A DNA stretch of 64,000 nt from Winogradskyella alexanderae (GCF_020166335.1 NZ_JAIUJR010000006.1:169240-233239), one strand, 5' to 3'. Shown: positions 19,140 through 29,953, counted from the first letter of the stretch. The notes: generated by a model not told the origin, from the sequence alone. A program made the numbers and translations.

Positions 19140-19165
19140 GCCCATCAAAATTACAATGCAAAATT

Positions 19166-20695
19166 ATGAGCAACAAAACCATTTCATCTGCTTTAATTTC
19201 GGTTTTTAGCAAAGAGGGATTAGCACCAATCGTTAGAAAATTAAATGAGCTTAATGTGACTATTTATTCCACGGGTGGAACAGAAAAATATATAAAAGAG
19301 TTAGGAATTGACGTGGTTCCTGTTGAGGATGTAACGTCTTATCCATCAATCTTAGGTGGCAGGGTTAAAACCCTACATCCAAAGGTATTTGGTGGCATCC
19401 TAAATCGTCAGGATCACGACGGTGACATCAATGAGTTAGCAGAGTTTGAAATACCACAGATAGATTTGGTAATTGTAGATCTTTACCCATTTGAAAAAAC
19501 CGTTGCTTCTGGTGCGAGTAATCAAGATATTATTGAAAAAATTGATATCGGTGGTATTTCCTTAATTAGAGCTGCTGCTAAGAATTATGCTGATGTGACC
19601 TGCGTTTCATCCGTAGATGATTACAAAGAGTTTTTAGAACTACTAGAGACTAAAAACGGTACAACTTCAGAAGAAGACCGTAAACGATTTGCCACCAAGG
19701 CATTCAATGTATCGTCACATTACGATTCTGCAATTTTTAATTATTTCAACAAAAACCATGACGAAGCAGTTTTAAAAATTAGTGAAACCACTGGCAAAGT
19801 CTTGCGCTATGGCGAAAACCCTCATCAAAAGGGATTCTTCTTTGGAGATTTTGAGGCTATGTTCACCAAACTCCATGGTAAAGAATTAAGCTACAATAAT
19901 TTGCTCGATGTGGATGCTGCGGTAAATTTAATAATGGAATTTAAGGACGAAGCACCAACATTTGCTATATTAAAACACAATAATGCGTGTGGTTTTGCAC
20001 AACGTAATACAGTTTATCAGGCCTATGTTGATGCTTTAGCAGGTGATCCCGTTTCTGCATTTGGTGGCATTTTGATTTCTAATTCTGAAATTGATAAGGG
20101 TAGTGCTGAAGAAATACACAAGTTGTTCTGTGAAGTTGTTATTGCACCAGCTTTTAGTGATGACGCCTTAGAGATTTTGAAAGGAAAGAAAAATAGAATC
20201 CTCCTAATATTAAACGATATTGAATTACCAAAAAGGACCGTACGAACATGCCTAAATGGTGCTTTGGTACAAGAAAGAGATAGTAAAACGGATAGCTTAG
20301 AAGACTTAAAGACAGTAACAAACACGTCACCAACACAAAATGAACTTGAGGATTTAATTTTTGCTTCAAAAATCTGCAAGCACACCAAATCCAATACAAT
20401 TGTTTTGGCCAAGAACAAACAATTGTGTGCAAGTGGCACGGGTCAGACCAGCAGAGTTGATGCACTTAACCAAGCAATTCATAAAGCCAAGTCCTTTAAT
20501 TTTGACCTAAATGGTGCAGTAATGGCAAGTGATGCATTTTTCCCATTTCCAGACTGCGTTGAAATTGCGGATAAGGCTGGTATTACAGCTGTGGTTCAAC
20601 CAGGAGGATCAATAAAAGATGAATTGAGCATTAATTATTGCAACGAAAATAATGTTGCAATGGTTTTTACCGGCACACGGCATTTTAAACACTAA
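19166..20695 (+). CDS. purH: Bifunctional AICAR formyltransferase / IMP cyclohydrolase
   Basis: Last two steps of de novo purine synthesis, making IMP from AICAR and 10-formyl-THF. The N-terminal IMP cyclohydrolase domain (MGS-like) runs from KTISSALISVFSKEGL to about residue 195 with YSTGGTEKYIKELG and LGGRVKTLHPKVFGG. The transformylase domain follows with RYGENPHQKGFF, LKHNNACGFAQ and AFGGILISN, and ends in the standard FTGTRHFKH. The 509-residue length is normal. The ATG at 19166 is chosen over an in-frame TTG 45 bases upstream, because homologues start here and the promoter lies between the two. Confidence 0.97.
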   Translation: MSNKTISSALISVFSKEGLAPIVRKLNELNVTIYSTGGTEKYIKELGIDVVPVEDVTSYPSILGGRVKTLHPKVFGGILNRQDHDGDINELAEFEIPQIDLVIVDLYPFEKTVASGASNQDIIEKIDIGGISLIRAAAKNYADVTCVSSVDDYKEFLELLETKNGTTSEEDRKRFATKAFNVSSHYDSAIFNYFNKNHDEAVLKISETTGKVLRYGENPHQKGFFFGDFEAMFTKLHGKELSYNNLLDVDAAVNLIMEFKDEAPTFAILKHNNACGFAQRNTVYQAYVDALAGDPVSAFGGILISNSEIDKGSAEEIHKLFCEVVIAPAFSDDALEILKGKKNRILLILNDIELPKRTVRTCLNGALVQERDSKTDSLEDLKTVTNTSPTQNELEDLIFASKICKHTKSNTIVLAKNKQLCASGTGQTSRVDALNQAIHKAKSFNFDLNGAVMASDAFFPFPDCVEIADKAGITAVVQPGGSIKDELSINYCNENNVAMVFTGTRHFKH

Positions 20696-20807
20696 AAAAT
20701 AATTAGGTAAAGAACGTCTATAATCTTAGAAATATCGTATAATTTATTACATTTACGAAGCATCATAAAACATGATGTTATTTAACCCAAATAATTAAGA
20801 AAAGCAC

Positions 20808-21836
20808 ATGGGATTTTTTGATTTCCTAACTGAAGAAATCGCAATTGATTTAGGTACCGCAAACACACTAATAATCCATAATGACAAAGTTGTAGTAGAT
20901 AGCCCTTCTATAGTTGCCAGAGACCGAATTAGCGGTAAAATTATCGCTGTTGGTAAGGAGGCTAATATGATGCAGGGTAAAACCCATGAGAATATTAAGA
21001 CCATTCGTCCTTTAAAAGATGGTGTAATTGCAGATTTTGATGCTTCGGAACAGATGATAAGTCTGTTCATTAAAAATATCCCAGCATTAAAAAAGAAGTT
21101 TTTCAATCCTGCTTTGCGTATGGTGGTTTGTATTCCATCAGGTATTACAGAAGTAGAAATGCGCGCAGTAAAAGAATCCTGCGAACGGGTAAATGGAAAA
21201 GAAGTCTATCTTATTCACGAACCAATGGCTGCGGCAATTGGTATTGGTGTTGATATTATGCAACCAAAGGGCAATATGATAGTAGATATTGGTGGCGGTA
21301 CGACAGAAATTGCTGTTATAGCACTTGGTGGAATTGTTTGTGATAAGTCCGTCAAAGTTGCTGGTGATGTATTTACCAATGATATTATCTACTACATGCG
21401 GACACAGCATAATCTTTATGTCGGTGATAGAACCGCAGAAAAAATAAAAATACAAATTGGTGCAGCTACAGAAGACCTTGAACTACCTCCAGAAGATATG
21501 AGTGTTCAGGGTCGGGATTTACTAACTGGTAAACCCAAACAAGTTCAGATTTCATATAGAGAAATTGCCAAGGCCTTGGACAAATCAATTTTAAGAATTG
21601 AAGATTCCGTAATGGAAACCCTATCTCAAACACCTCCAGAATTGGCTGCTGATATATACAATACCGGAATATATCTTGCTGGTGGTGGATCTATGTTACG
21701 TGGTCTTGACAAGCGATTATCACAAAAGACTGATTTACCAGTTTACATTGCTGAAGATCCATTAAGAGCAGTCGTGCGAGGTACGGGAATTGTGCTTAAA
21801 AACTTACCTAAATACAAAAGCGTATTGATTAAATAA
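20808..21836 (+). CDS. mreB: Rod shape-determining protein MreB
   Basis: Bacterial actin that guides the elongasome during lateral wall growth. The 342 residues show the actin-fold nucleotide motifs: IAIDLGTANTLI (phosphate 1), IVDIGGGTTEIAVI (phosphate 2) and LAGGGSMLRGLD (adenosine). An N-terminal membrane-binding stretch MGFFDFLTEE precedes them. It heads a five-gene forward operon mreB-mreC-mreD-mrdA-rodA with gaps or overlaps of ten bases or fewer, the complete rod elongation set, so the organism is expected to be a rod. Confidence 0.98.
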   Translation: MGFFDFLTEEIAIDLGTANTLIIHNDKVVVDSPSIVARDRISGKIIAVGKEANMMQGKTHENIKTIRPLKDGVIADFDASEQMISLFIKNIPALKKKFFNPALRMVVCIPSGITEVEMRAVKESCERVNGKEVYLIHEPMAAAIGIGVDIMQPKGNMIVDIGGGTTEIAVIALGGIVCDKSVKVAGDVFTNDIIYYMRTQHNLYVGDRTAEKIKIQIGAATEDLELPPEDMSVQGRDLLTGKPKQVQISYREIAKALDKSILRIEDSVMETLSQTPPELAADIYNTGIYLAGGGSMLRGLDKRLSQKTDLPVYIAEDPLRAVVRGTGIVLKNLPKYKSVLIK

Positions 21837-21846
21837 GGACTAAATA

Positions 21847-22668
21847 ATGCAACAAATCATCAATTTTGTAATTCGAAACAAAACATTTTTGTTGTTTCTG
21901 TTGCTTTTTAGTGTATCACTGGCTTTGACCATTCAATCGCACTCCTATCATAGAAGTAAATTCATAAATTCAGCAAACAGTTTAACTGGTGGTGTTTACG
22001 GTACTTTTAATTCAATTGGTAAATATTTCAATCTTAAGGATAAAAATGAAAAACTTGCCGAGGAAAACAGGCACCTCAGAATGCAACTACTAAAGCATAG
22101 AGAACCCAACGACTCCACTTTTATTGATTCATCTCTTTTTGAAGCTACATACAAAATAGTTACAGCACAAGTCTACAAGAACAGTTATGCCTTAACAAAC
22201 AATTTCCTTATGCTGAACAAAGGAAAGAAAGACAGTATAAAACAAGATTTTGGTGTAATTTCCTCAAAAGGAATCATTGGTATAATAGATAACACCTCAA
22301 AAAGCTATGCTACGGTTTTATCAATTTTAAATACCAATAGCAGAATCAATGCGCGACTAAAAGGAACTAATCACTTAGGAACTCTAAAATGGAATGGTAA
22401 ATCGCCCTACTTTTCCCAATTAGTTGATGTTTCTAAGTTTGCACCAGTAAAAATTGGCGATACTATTGAAACTGGTGGACAATCGGCAATATTTCCTAGA
22501 GGTATTGGTATAGGAACAATAAATAAGTTTGAAACCGATATAAGTGGAGACACCTACAATATTGAGGTGAAACTTTTCAATGATATGACAAATCTTGGTA
22601 CTGTTTATATTATTGAAAATACAGATAGAAACGAAATTAGAGCATTACAAAACACTATTGATGACTAG
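21847..22668 (+). CDS. mreC: Rod shape-determining protein MreC
   Basis: Periplasmic scaffold of the elongasome, anchored by one N-terminal helix (TFLLFLLLFSVSLALTI), followed by a short coiled coil (LKDKNEKLAEENRHLRMQLL) and a beta-rich C-terminal domain with GVISSKGIIGIIDNTS and INARLKGTNHLGTLKW. At 273 residues it is of normal length. It starts ten bases after mreB and overlaps the mreD start by eight bases, consistent with translational coupling. Confidence 0.95.
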   Translation: MQQIINFVIRNKTFLLFLLLFSVSLALTIQSHSYHRSKFINSANSLTGGVYGTFNSIGKYFNLKDKNEKLAEENRHLRMQLLKHREPNDSTFIDSSLFEATYKIVTAQVYKNSYALTNNFLMLNKGKKDSIKQDFGVISSKGIIGIIDNTSKSYATVLSILNTNSRINARLKGTNHLGTLKWNGKSPYFSQLVDVSKFAPVKIGDTIETGGQSAIFPRGIGIGTINKFETDISGDTYNIEVKLFNDMTNLGTVYIIENTDRNEIRALQNTIDD

Positions 22669-23167
22669 TGCTACAGGCATATTAGGTTTAAGATTTATGC
22701 TATTATTGTTGGCACAGGTAGTGATTTGTAACAATATCAATTTTTTTGGCTTTATAAACCCATACATCTATATCGTCTTCATCTTTTTATTTCCAATTCG
22801 AGATAGTAGAATTAATTTGTTGCTTATTAGTTTTCTATTGGGAATAATGGTTGATATCTTTTCAGATTCTGGAGGAGTCCATGCTGCCGCATCAGTGGTT
22901 TTAGCTTACTCAAGACCACTTTTTCTAAAGGCTTCATTTGGTATGCTCTACGAGCATCAAAGTGTAAAATTTAGTAATACTGATATTGGTAGTTTATTTG
23001 GATATGTTTTACTGGGTACGTTAGTTCATCATTTTGTTCTTTTTCTGCTAGAGGTCTTTAACATTTACGATATAATTTTAATTTTAAAAAAGACGTTATT
23101 CTCTAGTATTTTTACCATTATTCTGAGCGTTTTAATTATTATTTTATTCAGTAGAAATAAAAAATGA
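22661..23167 (+). CDS. mreD: Rod shape-determining protein MreD
   Basis: Small integral-membrane elongasome subunit with about five to six helices (FMLLLLAQVVI, YIYIVFIFLFPI, LLISFLLGIMVDIFSDSGGVHAAASVVLAY and others). The pattern MVDIFSDSGGVHA is the family's conserved loop. An upstream in-frame start at 22595 would add 22 residues that only read mreC out of frame; the ATG at 22661, overlapping the mreC stop as ATGACTAG, gives 168 residues and a normal N-terminus. The end overlaps mrdA by four bases. Confidence 0.9.
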   Translation: MTSATGILGLRFMLLLLAQVVICNNINFFGFINPYIYIVFIFLFPIRDSRINLLLISFLLGIMVDIFSDSGGVHAAASVVLAYSRPLFLKASFGMLYEHQSVKFSNTDIGSLFGYVLLGTLVHHFVLFLLEVFNIYDIILILKKTLFSSIFTIILSVLIIILFSRNKK

Positions 23168-25104
23168 GAAAACTTCTACTTCTCACATCTGTAGTGCTAG
23201 TTGGCTTGATATTTATAGCGCGCCTATTCTATCTACAAGTATATGGTGGATTTGAGTATGATGTTTTTGAAGACTCTGCAATACGAAAAGTCTATAATTA
23301 CCCTAAACGAGGTTACGTATATGATAGAAACGGAAAACTGCTTGTTGCCAATCAGCCTTCGTATGATGTTATGGTAATTCCGCGAGAGGTAGAACCAATG
23401 GATTCTGCAGAAATTTTAGAATTTTGCGAATTACTAAAAATAACAAAAGAGGATTACCATAGAAAGCTTGATAGGGCTACAAACTACTCACCCAGACTCC
23501 CTTCGCCTTTTGTTGCCCAATTATCAAAAATGGATTATGCAGTACTCCAAGAAAAAATGCGCAAATACGAAGGGTTTTATATTCAAAAACGATCGTTAAG
23601 AGCATATCAAACTACAATTGGAGCAAATGTATTAGGTGATATTGGTGAGGTTAACAGAAGTATCATAGCAAAGGAACCTTATTATAAGATGGGCGACCTC
23701 ATCGGCAAGCAAGGTGTTGAAAAAACATATGAAAAAACATTAAGGGGTGTAAAGGGTATTAAGTTTATTCAAAAGGATCGTTTTAATAAAGATATTGGAC
23801 CATTTAAAGAGGGTACATTAGACACGTTACCTGTACCAGGAAAGGACATTAAAATTACAATTGATTCGGAGCTTCAAGCCTATGGGGAGTTATTGATGCG
23901 CAACAAACGCGGCGGCATAATTGCCATTGAACCGTCCTCTGGTGAAATATTAGCCATGGTTTCGGGACCATCATACAACCCTAACTTATTGGTAGGAAGA
24001 GAGCGCTCTAAAAATTTTAATAAACTTTATAGAGATAGTATTGCAAAACCACTATTTGACCGAAGCCTACAAGCTATGTATCCGCCTGGGTCTCCATTTA
24101 AAACTCTAAATGCATTAATCGCACTACAAGAACGTGTAGTTACAACCAGTGACAGGTTTAGTTGCTCATTAGGTTATAGATATGGCAATAGAAAAATGGG
24201 CTGCCATCCACATCGAAGTCCTGTTGATATGAATCTTGGTATTTACGAATCATGCAATGCTTATTTTGCTAATGTTTACCGTAAGATTATAGATAAATAC
24301 GATAGTCCCGCAGAAGGAATGGACAGTTGGAGCAAACATATTAAGAGCTTTGGACTTGGAAATTATCTCAACAATGACCTATCTGTTGGTCAACCTGGTA
24401 AAGTACCATCTGCATCCACCTATGACAGGGCATATGGTGAAAATAGATGGTACACCACTTTTACTATATCAAATGCCATTGGACAAGGAGAAGTGTTAGC
24501 TACGCCTATTCAGCTAGCAAATATGGCTGCCGCGATTGGTAATAGAGGCTACTATTACACACCTCATATCATTAAAGATATTGAAGATGAAACAATTCCT
24601 TTAAAATTTACCACACCAAAGTATACAACAATTGACAAGGAACATTTTGAACCGGTAATTCGGGGCATGTTTGATGTTTACAATAAGGGAACGGCAAAAT
24701 ATGTTCAAGTGCCAGGAATTGAAATATGCGGTAAAACAGGTACTGCTGAAAACTTTGCAATCATCAATGGGGAAAAAACACAACTAACAGACCATTCTAT
24801 TTTTGTTGCTTTTGCTCCAAAAGACGATCCCAAAATAGCTATTGCTGTGTTTGTTGAAAATGGATATTTTGGGAGCAGGTTCGCTGGTAGAATGGCAAGT
24901 TTAATGATAGAACGCTACATAAAAGGTGAAATATCGAGAACTGATTTAGAAGATTTTGTTTTAAGACATACTTTAGAACATGAATACGCTAAACCTTTTT
25001 CTGATGAACCATTTGGAATAAACAGGCAAACCACATTGCAAACCGTTTCACCAGAAGAATACCGGGTAATTTCAGATATCAAAGCAACTATTGGAAACGA
25101 ATAA
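23164..25104 (+). CDS. mrdA: Penicillin-binding protein 2 (elongasome transpeptidase)
   Basis: Class B PBP that cross-links new peptidoglycan in the side wall. The 646 residues contain an N-terminal helix (LLLLTSVVLVGLIFIARLFY), the dimerisation/pedestal domain with RGYVYDRNGKLLVANQPSYDV, and the transpeptidase domain with all active-site motifs: SPFK (Ser310, Lys313), SCN (363-365) and KTGTAE (524-529). It sits directly before rodA, its glycosyltransferase partner, as in nearly all rod-shaped bacteria. Confidence 0.96.
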   Translation: MRKLLLLTSVVLVGLIFIARLFYLQVYGGFEYDVFEDSAIRKVYNYPKRGYVYDRNGKLLVANQPSYDVMVIPREVEPMDSAEILEFCELLKITKEDYHRKLDRATNYSPRLPSPFVAQLSKMDYAVLQEKMRKYEGFYIQKRSLRAYQTTIGANVLGDIGEVNRSIIAKEPYYKMGDLIGKQGVEKTYEKTLRGVKGIKFIQKDRFNKDIGPFKEGTLDTLPVPGKDIKITIDSELQAYGELLMRNKRGGIIAIEPSSGEILAMVSGPSYNPNLLVGRERSKNFNKLYRDSIAKPLFDRSLQAMYPPGSPFKTLNALIALQERVVTTSDRFSCSLGYRYGNRKMGCHPHRSPVDMNLGIYESCNAYFANVYRKIIDKYDSPAEGMDSWSKHIKSFGLGNYLNNDLSVGQPGKVPSASTYDRAYGENRWYTTFTISNAIGQGEVLATPIQLANMAAAIGNRGYYYTPHIIKDIEDETIPLKFTTPKYTTIDKEHFEPVIRGMFDVYNKGTAKYVQVPGIEICGKTGTAENFAIINGEKTQLTDHSIFVAFAPKDDPKIAIAVFVENGYFGSRFAGRMASLMIERYIKGEISRTDLEDFVLRHTLEHEYAKPFSDEPFGINRQTTLQTVSPEEYRVISDIKATIGNE

Positions 25105-25107
25105 AAA

Positions 25108-26388
25108 ATGCTAAGGGAAAACACGAGACGCTTCAAATTTGATTGGCTAACAATACTATTATTTGTAGCATTGGTTGCTTTTGGCTATGTAAATATTTTA
25201 GCCGCCTCACATGTTGGGGAGATTACTAATTATTTTGACATGAGCCTACCTTACGGTAAACAAACCATTTTCATCGGGCTAACCTTTGTGTTGATTATCT
25301 TAATACTTTCGCTTGAGGCTAAGTTTTATGAACGCTTTGCGAGTATAATTTACATTATTGCAATAATTTCCTTATTAGGCTTATTTATATTTGGTAAGGA
25401 TGTTAATGGCGCAAGGTCATGGTATGGCATTGGAAGTATGACCATACAACCCAGTGAATTTGCAAAATTCGCAACAGCATTGGCAGTAGCCAAATACATC
25501 AGCGATTTACAAACCAATATGAAAACCCTAAAAGACCAAATAAGGGTTGCTGCCATTATATTTACGCCTGCGATACTCATTCTTCTTCAAAATGATGCAG
25601 GAAGCACTATCGTTTATCTTGCTTTCTTTTTTGTTTTTTATAGAGAAGGGCTTCAACAAGTTTATCTGATCGTTGCCCTGGCTTTGATCATACTTTCTAT
25701 TCTCTCCTTAAAATATGGTTTAGTACTCACGTCAATTGTAGCTGCTTCTATTTTGATAACACGCTATTTTACAAGGAAAAAGAAACGCACCTCAGTTCTG
25801 CAATATATACTTGTTTTAACAATAAGTATTGGGTTTGCTTATGGTGTGCAATTATTTTACAACAATGTACTTAAAACTCACCAACAAAACCGCATTAGTC
25901 TTTGGCTGCGTTTGGAGAAAGATCCGGCAAAATTAGAACGTATGAAAAAAGCTGAGGCATATAATCTAATCCAATCTGAACAGGCAATAAGTTCTGGGGG
26001 TTTTTATGGCAAAGGATTTCTCCAGGGTACACGAACTACCGGTAAATTTGTACCAGAACAGCATACTGATTATATTTTTAGTACAGTTGGTGAAGAATGG
26101 GGCTTTTTGGGTAGTAGCTTAGTAGTTGTCTTATTTGTAGCATTAATTGTACGGATATTGTATTTGTCAGAATTACAGAAATCACAGTTTAGCCGAGTTT
26201 ATGGTTATGGCGTTGCATCTATATTGTTTCTACATTTTACGATTAATACAGGTATGGTTATGGGTTTAATACCTACAGTTGGTATCCCTTTGCCATTTTT
26301 TAGCTATGGTGGCTCTGGGCTTTGGGGATTTACCATTTTACTTTTCATTTTTGTGAAGTTGGATAGCAACAAGATTAATGAATGGTAA
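25108..26388 (+). CDS. rodA: Rod shape-determining protein RodA (SEDS glycosyltransferase)
   Basis: Polytopic SEDS-family peptidoglycan polymerase that works with PBP2. The 426-residue protein has about ten helices. Family motifs are clear: GARSWYGIGSMTIQPSEFAK, QNDAGSTIVYLAFF (with the catalytic-loop Asp region), HTDYIFSTVGEEWGF and TVGIPLPFFSYGGSG. It is the last gene of the mre operon and begins three bases after mrdA. A hairpin follows that serves the convergent small gene. Confidence 0.96.
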   Translation: MLRENTRRFKFDWLTILLFVALVAFGYVNILAASHVGEITNYFDMSLPYGKQTIFIGLTFVLIILILSLEAKFYERFASIIYIIAIISLLGLFIFGKDVNGARSWYGIGSMTIQPSEFAKFATALAVAKYISDLQTNMKTLKDQIRVAAIIFTPAILILLQNDAGSTIVYLAFFFVFYREGLQQVYLIVALALIILSILSLKYGLVLTSIVAASILITRYFTRKKKRTSVLQYILVLTISIGFAYGVQLFYNNVLKTHQQNRISLWLRLEKDPAKLERMKKAEAYNLIQSEQAISSGGFYGKGFLQGTRTTGKFVPEQHTDYIFSTVGEEWGFLGSSLVVVLFVALIVRILYLSELQKSQFSRVYGYGVASILFLHFTINTGMVMGLIPTVGIPLPFFSYGGSGLWGFTILLFIFVKLDSNKINEW

Positions 26389-26389
26389 A

Positions 26390-26416
26390 AAAAGACTGCC
26401 TTAAAAGACAGTCTGA
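26390..26416 (-). terminator. Terminator between rodA and the small membrane gene
   Basis: AGACTG (26393-26398) pairs with CAGTCT (26409-26414), with CTT/AAG inside the loop. The T run lies on the minus strand side, so it mainly ends the minus-strand gene that stops at 26445. Confidence 0.75.
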
Positions 26417-26444
26417 AAATAATTGGTACTGTTAATCAAAACAT

Positions 26445-26642
26445 TTAGGAAGCTACCTTAAATGTAATTGATATTATGTAAAAGAAGACACCAAGGACCG
26501 GCAAAAACAGTAATAATACTAACCAAATTACTTTATCTTTTAGATTTATCTGCGATCTAAGCACAACGATACACAGTAGCAGGATAATTAGTATGTAACA
26601 ACCTATGAAAAAATTTACCAATCCTGTATCTACCAATGTCAT
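26445..26642 (-). CDS. Small PLDc_N-type membrane protein
   Basis: A 65-residue protein of two helices (FFIGCYILIILLLCIVVL and VIWLVLLLFLPVLGVFFYIISI). The second carries the W-x8-P-x2-G-x2-Y pattern of the PLD N-terminal membrane domain, as does the unrelated small gene at 14892. No catalytic domain is attached. It is a lone minus-strand gene with its own terminator. Function unknown. Confidence 0.65.
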   Translation of the reverse strand: MTLVDTGLVNFFIGCYILIILLLCIVVLRSQINLKDKVIWLVLLLFLPVLGVFFYIISITFKVAS

Positions 26643-27134
26643 GGTGTCTTTATTTTATATTCACATCTCAAGTTTTTATGCACTAACTCTTTAAAATAAA
26701 ATTCTTGAGATATGAATACTAATTTATGTCTATTAACATTGATAAAGTAATTACTTCTGGCAACGTTAATTAGATTATAAATTTTGTGATTTTAAGGCAT
26801 CCACATCCTATCAAATAACAAATTTAAATATGTCTGCCATATTCTCTTTCTACAACTTTTCCCTCCTAATTAAATATTCTGACTCGCATTTGTCAGTATT
26901 TCAGTGGATAAAATATTAATAAAACCTTACCGTTTAATGTCCCTAAAAAAGACAAAATAGCTAGTTCTATTAAACCGATAATACAAATATGAATATAATT
27001 TTTTATATACTATTATAAATGTTTTTTATAATAATCATAAATAATAATAATGAACAGTGTCTTATAGGTCGGAATACCTGCAATCAATTGTAAATTGGAC
27101 CTGAACTGAATTTACTATTTTAAAGAATATTTAA
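26643..27134. other. 490-base AT-rich gap
   Basis: Between the small membrane gene and the 3' end of valS, both on the minus strand. It holds no open frame longer than about a dozen codons and no tRNA that I can fold. The section 27055-27110 contains nested short inverted repeats (CAGT..ACTG, GGTC..GACC, CAAT..ATTG) but nothing decisive. The promoter of the small gene must lie near its left end. Confidence 0.5.
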
Positions 27135-29771
27135 CTATTTTATACTCTCTAAACTAGCCTTTATAGTTTCAATTTTGGCAATTGCATCTGCTTCTTTTTT
27201 TCGCTCGGAAGCCACAACTTGTTCTGGAGCATTTTTAACAAAACGCTCATTAGAAAGTTTTTTCTGAACTGATTTCAAAAATCCTTCAGTATAATTGAGT
27301 TCTTCGGTAAGTTTTTTTATCTCAGCTTCAACATCAATATTATCTCCAATTGGAATAAAATATTCGTTTGATTTAACTCTGAAGGTCAAGGCATTATCAA
27401 TAGCTGTATTCACATACTCCAGCTTATATAGATTTCCAAGTTTTATAATAACCTGATCAAAGGTGTTATTGATATTTTCGTTATTGATAACTAAACATTC
27501 AATAGCTTCTTTAAAAGCAATATTTTTCTGTTTTCTAATATTTCTAATTCCCGAAATTACCTCGGACGCAAAGTTAAAATCTGAAATTAATGTTTCATTG
27601 ATGGATGTTTTTGTAGGCCATTTTGAGACGATTAACGCTTCACTAGGCTTTCTATCCTCGATATATTGCCAAATTTCTTCAGTAAGGAAAGGCATGAATG
27701 GATGAAGAATCTTTAAAAGATCTTCAAAAATTGAAATTACACTATCTCGTGTCTTTTTATCGATTGGTTGTTGGTAGGCTGGCTTCACAATCTCGAGCAA
27801 CCAAGAAGCAAAATCATCCCAAATCAATTTATAGGTTGCCATTAAAGCATCAGATAATCTATACTTACTAAAATGATCATCAATTTCATCTAAAGTCTTT
27901 TGAAATTTGGATGCAAACCATTCAATAGCAATTTTACTAGAAAATGGTTGATCTATACTTTTACTTATCTCCCATCCTTGTACTAATCTAAAAGCATTCC
28001 AAATCTTGTTGGCAAAGGCTTTACCCTGATTACATTTAACCTCATCAAACAACAAATCGTTTCCAGCTCCAGAACTAAGTAATAGCATTCCCGCTCTTAC
28101 ACCATCAGCTCCATACTTTTCAATAAGTTTTAAAGCATCAGGCGAATTGCCCAGTTGCTTAGACATCTTTCTTCCTTTTCCATCTCTTACTAATCCAGTA
28201 AAATAAACATTTTCAAACGGCTTATCACCTCTGAATTCATAGCCAGCAAAAATCATTCTAGCCACCCAAAAGAAAATTATGTCTGGTGCTGTAACCAGGT
28301 CGTTTGTTGGATAATAATAGTTTATCTCATCATTGTCAGGGTCTCTAATACCATCAAATACAGAAATTGGCCATAGCCAAGAAGAGAACCAGGTGTCAAA
28401 CACATCTGAATCCTGAGTCATATCATTTAGCTTCAGATTAGAATTTCCCGATTTTTCTTGAGCAAGTTTTAGAGCTTCCTCTTTGGTTTCAGCGACAACA
28501 AAATCATCCTTTCCATCGCCAAAATAGTAAGCCGGAATCTGTTGTCCCCATATCAATTGACGGGAAATATTCCAATCTCGAATATTCTCCATCCAGTGTC
28601 TATAGGTATTCTCCATTTTTTTGGGGAAGAATTTTATATCCCTATCAATCAAAACTGACTGAATGGCAGGTTTTACCAGATTATCCATTTTCAGAAACCA
28701 TTGATCACTCAATCTTGGTTCTATAACGGCTTTGGTACGCTCACTTTTACCAATTTTGTTTAGGTAATCTTCGGTTTTAACCAAATAACCCTTTTCATTG
28801 AGTTCCTTTACAATTTCTTTTTGAACGACAAACCTGTCTTTACCCTCGTAATGCAATCCAAAACCATTTAAAGACGCATCATCATTGAAAATATCAATGA
28901 CTTCTAGATTGTATTTTTCTCCTAATTCCTTGTCGTTAACATCATGGGCTGGAGTTACTTTTAAACAACCCGTACCAAACTCTATATCTACATAATCATC
29001 CTCAATTATTGGAATTATGCGATTACAAATTGGAACAATAGCTTGTTTGCCCTTTAGATGTGTAAAGCGTTCATCATTTGGATTGATACAGATAGCCGTA
29101 TCACCTAAAATGGTCTCAGGACGCGTTGTTGCGATGATCACTTTATCATCACTATCTACCAAATCATATTGCAAATAATACAGGTGGCCTTGCTTTTCTT
29201 CATAAACCACTTCTTCATCCGATAAGGTAGTTTTAGCTTCAGGATCCCAATTAACCATTCTGTATCCTCTGTAAATCAAGCCTTTGTTAAATAAATCAAC
29301 AAATACTTTAATTACTGATTCACTTAAATCATCATCCATGGTAAATTTGGTTCTATCCCAATCACATGAACATCCTAATTTTTTCAGTTGTTCCAATATA
29401 ACGCCTCCATACTCCTCTTTCCATTCCCATGCATGCTTTAAGAAGGCCTCTCGAGATAATTTGTGTTTATCAATACCTTGTTCCTTTAGTTTTGCAACCA
29501 CTTTAGCCTCTGTCGCAATGGATGCATGATCTGTTCCTGGCACCCAACATGCGTTTTTGCCTAACAATCGAGCACGACGAATCAGAACATCTTGAATAGT
29601 ATTATTAAGCATGTGCCCCATATGTAACACTCCTGTAACATTTGGCGGCGGAATCACGATAGTAAAAGGATCTCTATCATCGGGAACTGAATGAAAATAA
29701 TTGTGCTCCATCCAGTAATCATACCATTTCTTCTCTACTAATGATGCATTATATTTTGAAGGGATTTCCAT
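27135..29771 (-). CDS. valS: Valyl-tRNA synthetase
   Basis: Class I synthetase charging tRNA-Val. The full-length 878-residue protein has the HIGH-type motif in [15 protein letters not shown] near residue 45, the editing domain (about 190-330) with [15 protein letters not shown], and the KMSKS loop as KMSKQLGN, a form usual in Bacteroidota. Its anticodon-binding domain includes WKFDDFASW-like segments, and it ends in the family's coiled-coil arm ([21 protein letters not shown] region). A good promoter lies upstream. Stand-alone gene. Confidence 0.97.
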   Translation of the reverse strand: MEIPSKYNASLVEKKWYDYWMEHNYFHSVPDDRDPFTIVIPPPNVTGVLHMGHMLNNTIQDVLIRRARLLGKNACWVPGTDHASIATEAKVVAKLKEQGIDKHKLSREAFLKHAWEWKEEYGGVILEQLKKLGCSCDWDRTKFTMDDDLSESVIKVFVDLFNKGLIYRGYRMVNWDPEAKTTLSDEEVVYEEKQGHLYYLQYDLVDSDDKVIIATTRPETILGDTAICINPNDERFTHLKGKQAIVPICNRIIPIIEDDYVDIEFGTGCLKVTPAHDVNDKELGEKYNLEVIDIFNDDASLNGFGLHYEGKDRFVVQKEIVKELNEKGYLVKTEDYLNKIGKSERTKAVIEPRLSDQWFLKMDNLVKPAIQSVLIDRDIKFFPKKMENTYRHWMENIRDWNISRQLIWGQQIPAYYFGDGKDDFVVAETKEEALKLAQEKSGNSNLKLNDMTQDSDVFDTWFSSWLWPISVFDGIRDPDNDEINYYYPTNDLVTAPDIIFFWVARMIFAGYEFRGDKPFENVYFTGLVRDGKGRKMSKQLGNSPDALKLIEKYGADGVRAGMLLLSSGAGNDLLFDEVKCNQGKAFANKIWNAFRLVQGWEISKSIDQPFSSKIAIEWFASKFQKTLDEIDDHFSKYRLSDALMATYKLIWDDFASWLLEIVKPAYQQPIDKKTRDSVISIFEDLLKILHPFMPFLTEEIWQYIEDRKPSEALIVSKWPTKTSINETLISDFNFASEVISGIRNIRKQKNIAFKEAIECLVINNENINNTFDQVIIKLGNLYKLEYVNTAIDNALTFRVKSNEYFIPIGDNIDVEAEIKKLTEELNYTEGFLKSVQKKLSNERFVKNAPEQVVASERKKEADAIAKIETIKASLESIK

Positions 29772-29801
29772 GTTTTGGTATTGTTTTTGCTAAGTAACTG
29801 A

Positions 29802-29835
29802 CAAAAGTACTTATATTTCTTTTTTTGAAAAACAA
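29802..29835 (-). promoter_or_regulatory. Promoter of valS
   Basis: Minus-strand TACTTTTG at 29809-29802 with TTG at 29835-29833, 23 bases apart, matches the Bacteroidota consensus. The valS ATG lies 30 bases downstream. Confidence 0.65.
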
Positions 29836-29902
29836 TTAGGGTATGAATGTGCAGTATGGCTACGAAATACTGTTAAATACAATGCATTACATCTAATATA
29901 TT

Positions 29903-29932
29903 TTGAAGAGATTAAAAAAGTAAGTAGCTTTG
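29903..29932 (+). promoter_or_regulatory. Promoter of the DUF1573 gene
   Basis: TTG at 29903-29905 and TAGCTTTG at 29925-29932, 19 bases apart; both elements match. The ATG follows at 29957 or the listed 29954-region start. Confidence 0.7.
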
Positions 29933-29953
29933 AAAGTATCAATTAAAATTTAA

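Noticed and set aside
19121..19165. Fifteen extra N-terminal codons for purH
   Set aside because: They precede the promoter box and have no counterpart in homologues.
20023..20465. Two minus-strand frames of over 100 codons opposite purH
   Set aside because: They are antisense to the transformylase domain, overlap each other, and show no domain or promoter.
27055..27110. Possible structured RNA downstream of valS
   Set aside because: The paired words are only four bases each and can arise by chance in AT-rich DNA, so it is not listed as an RNA gene.
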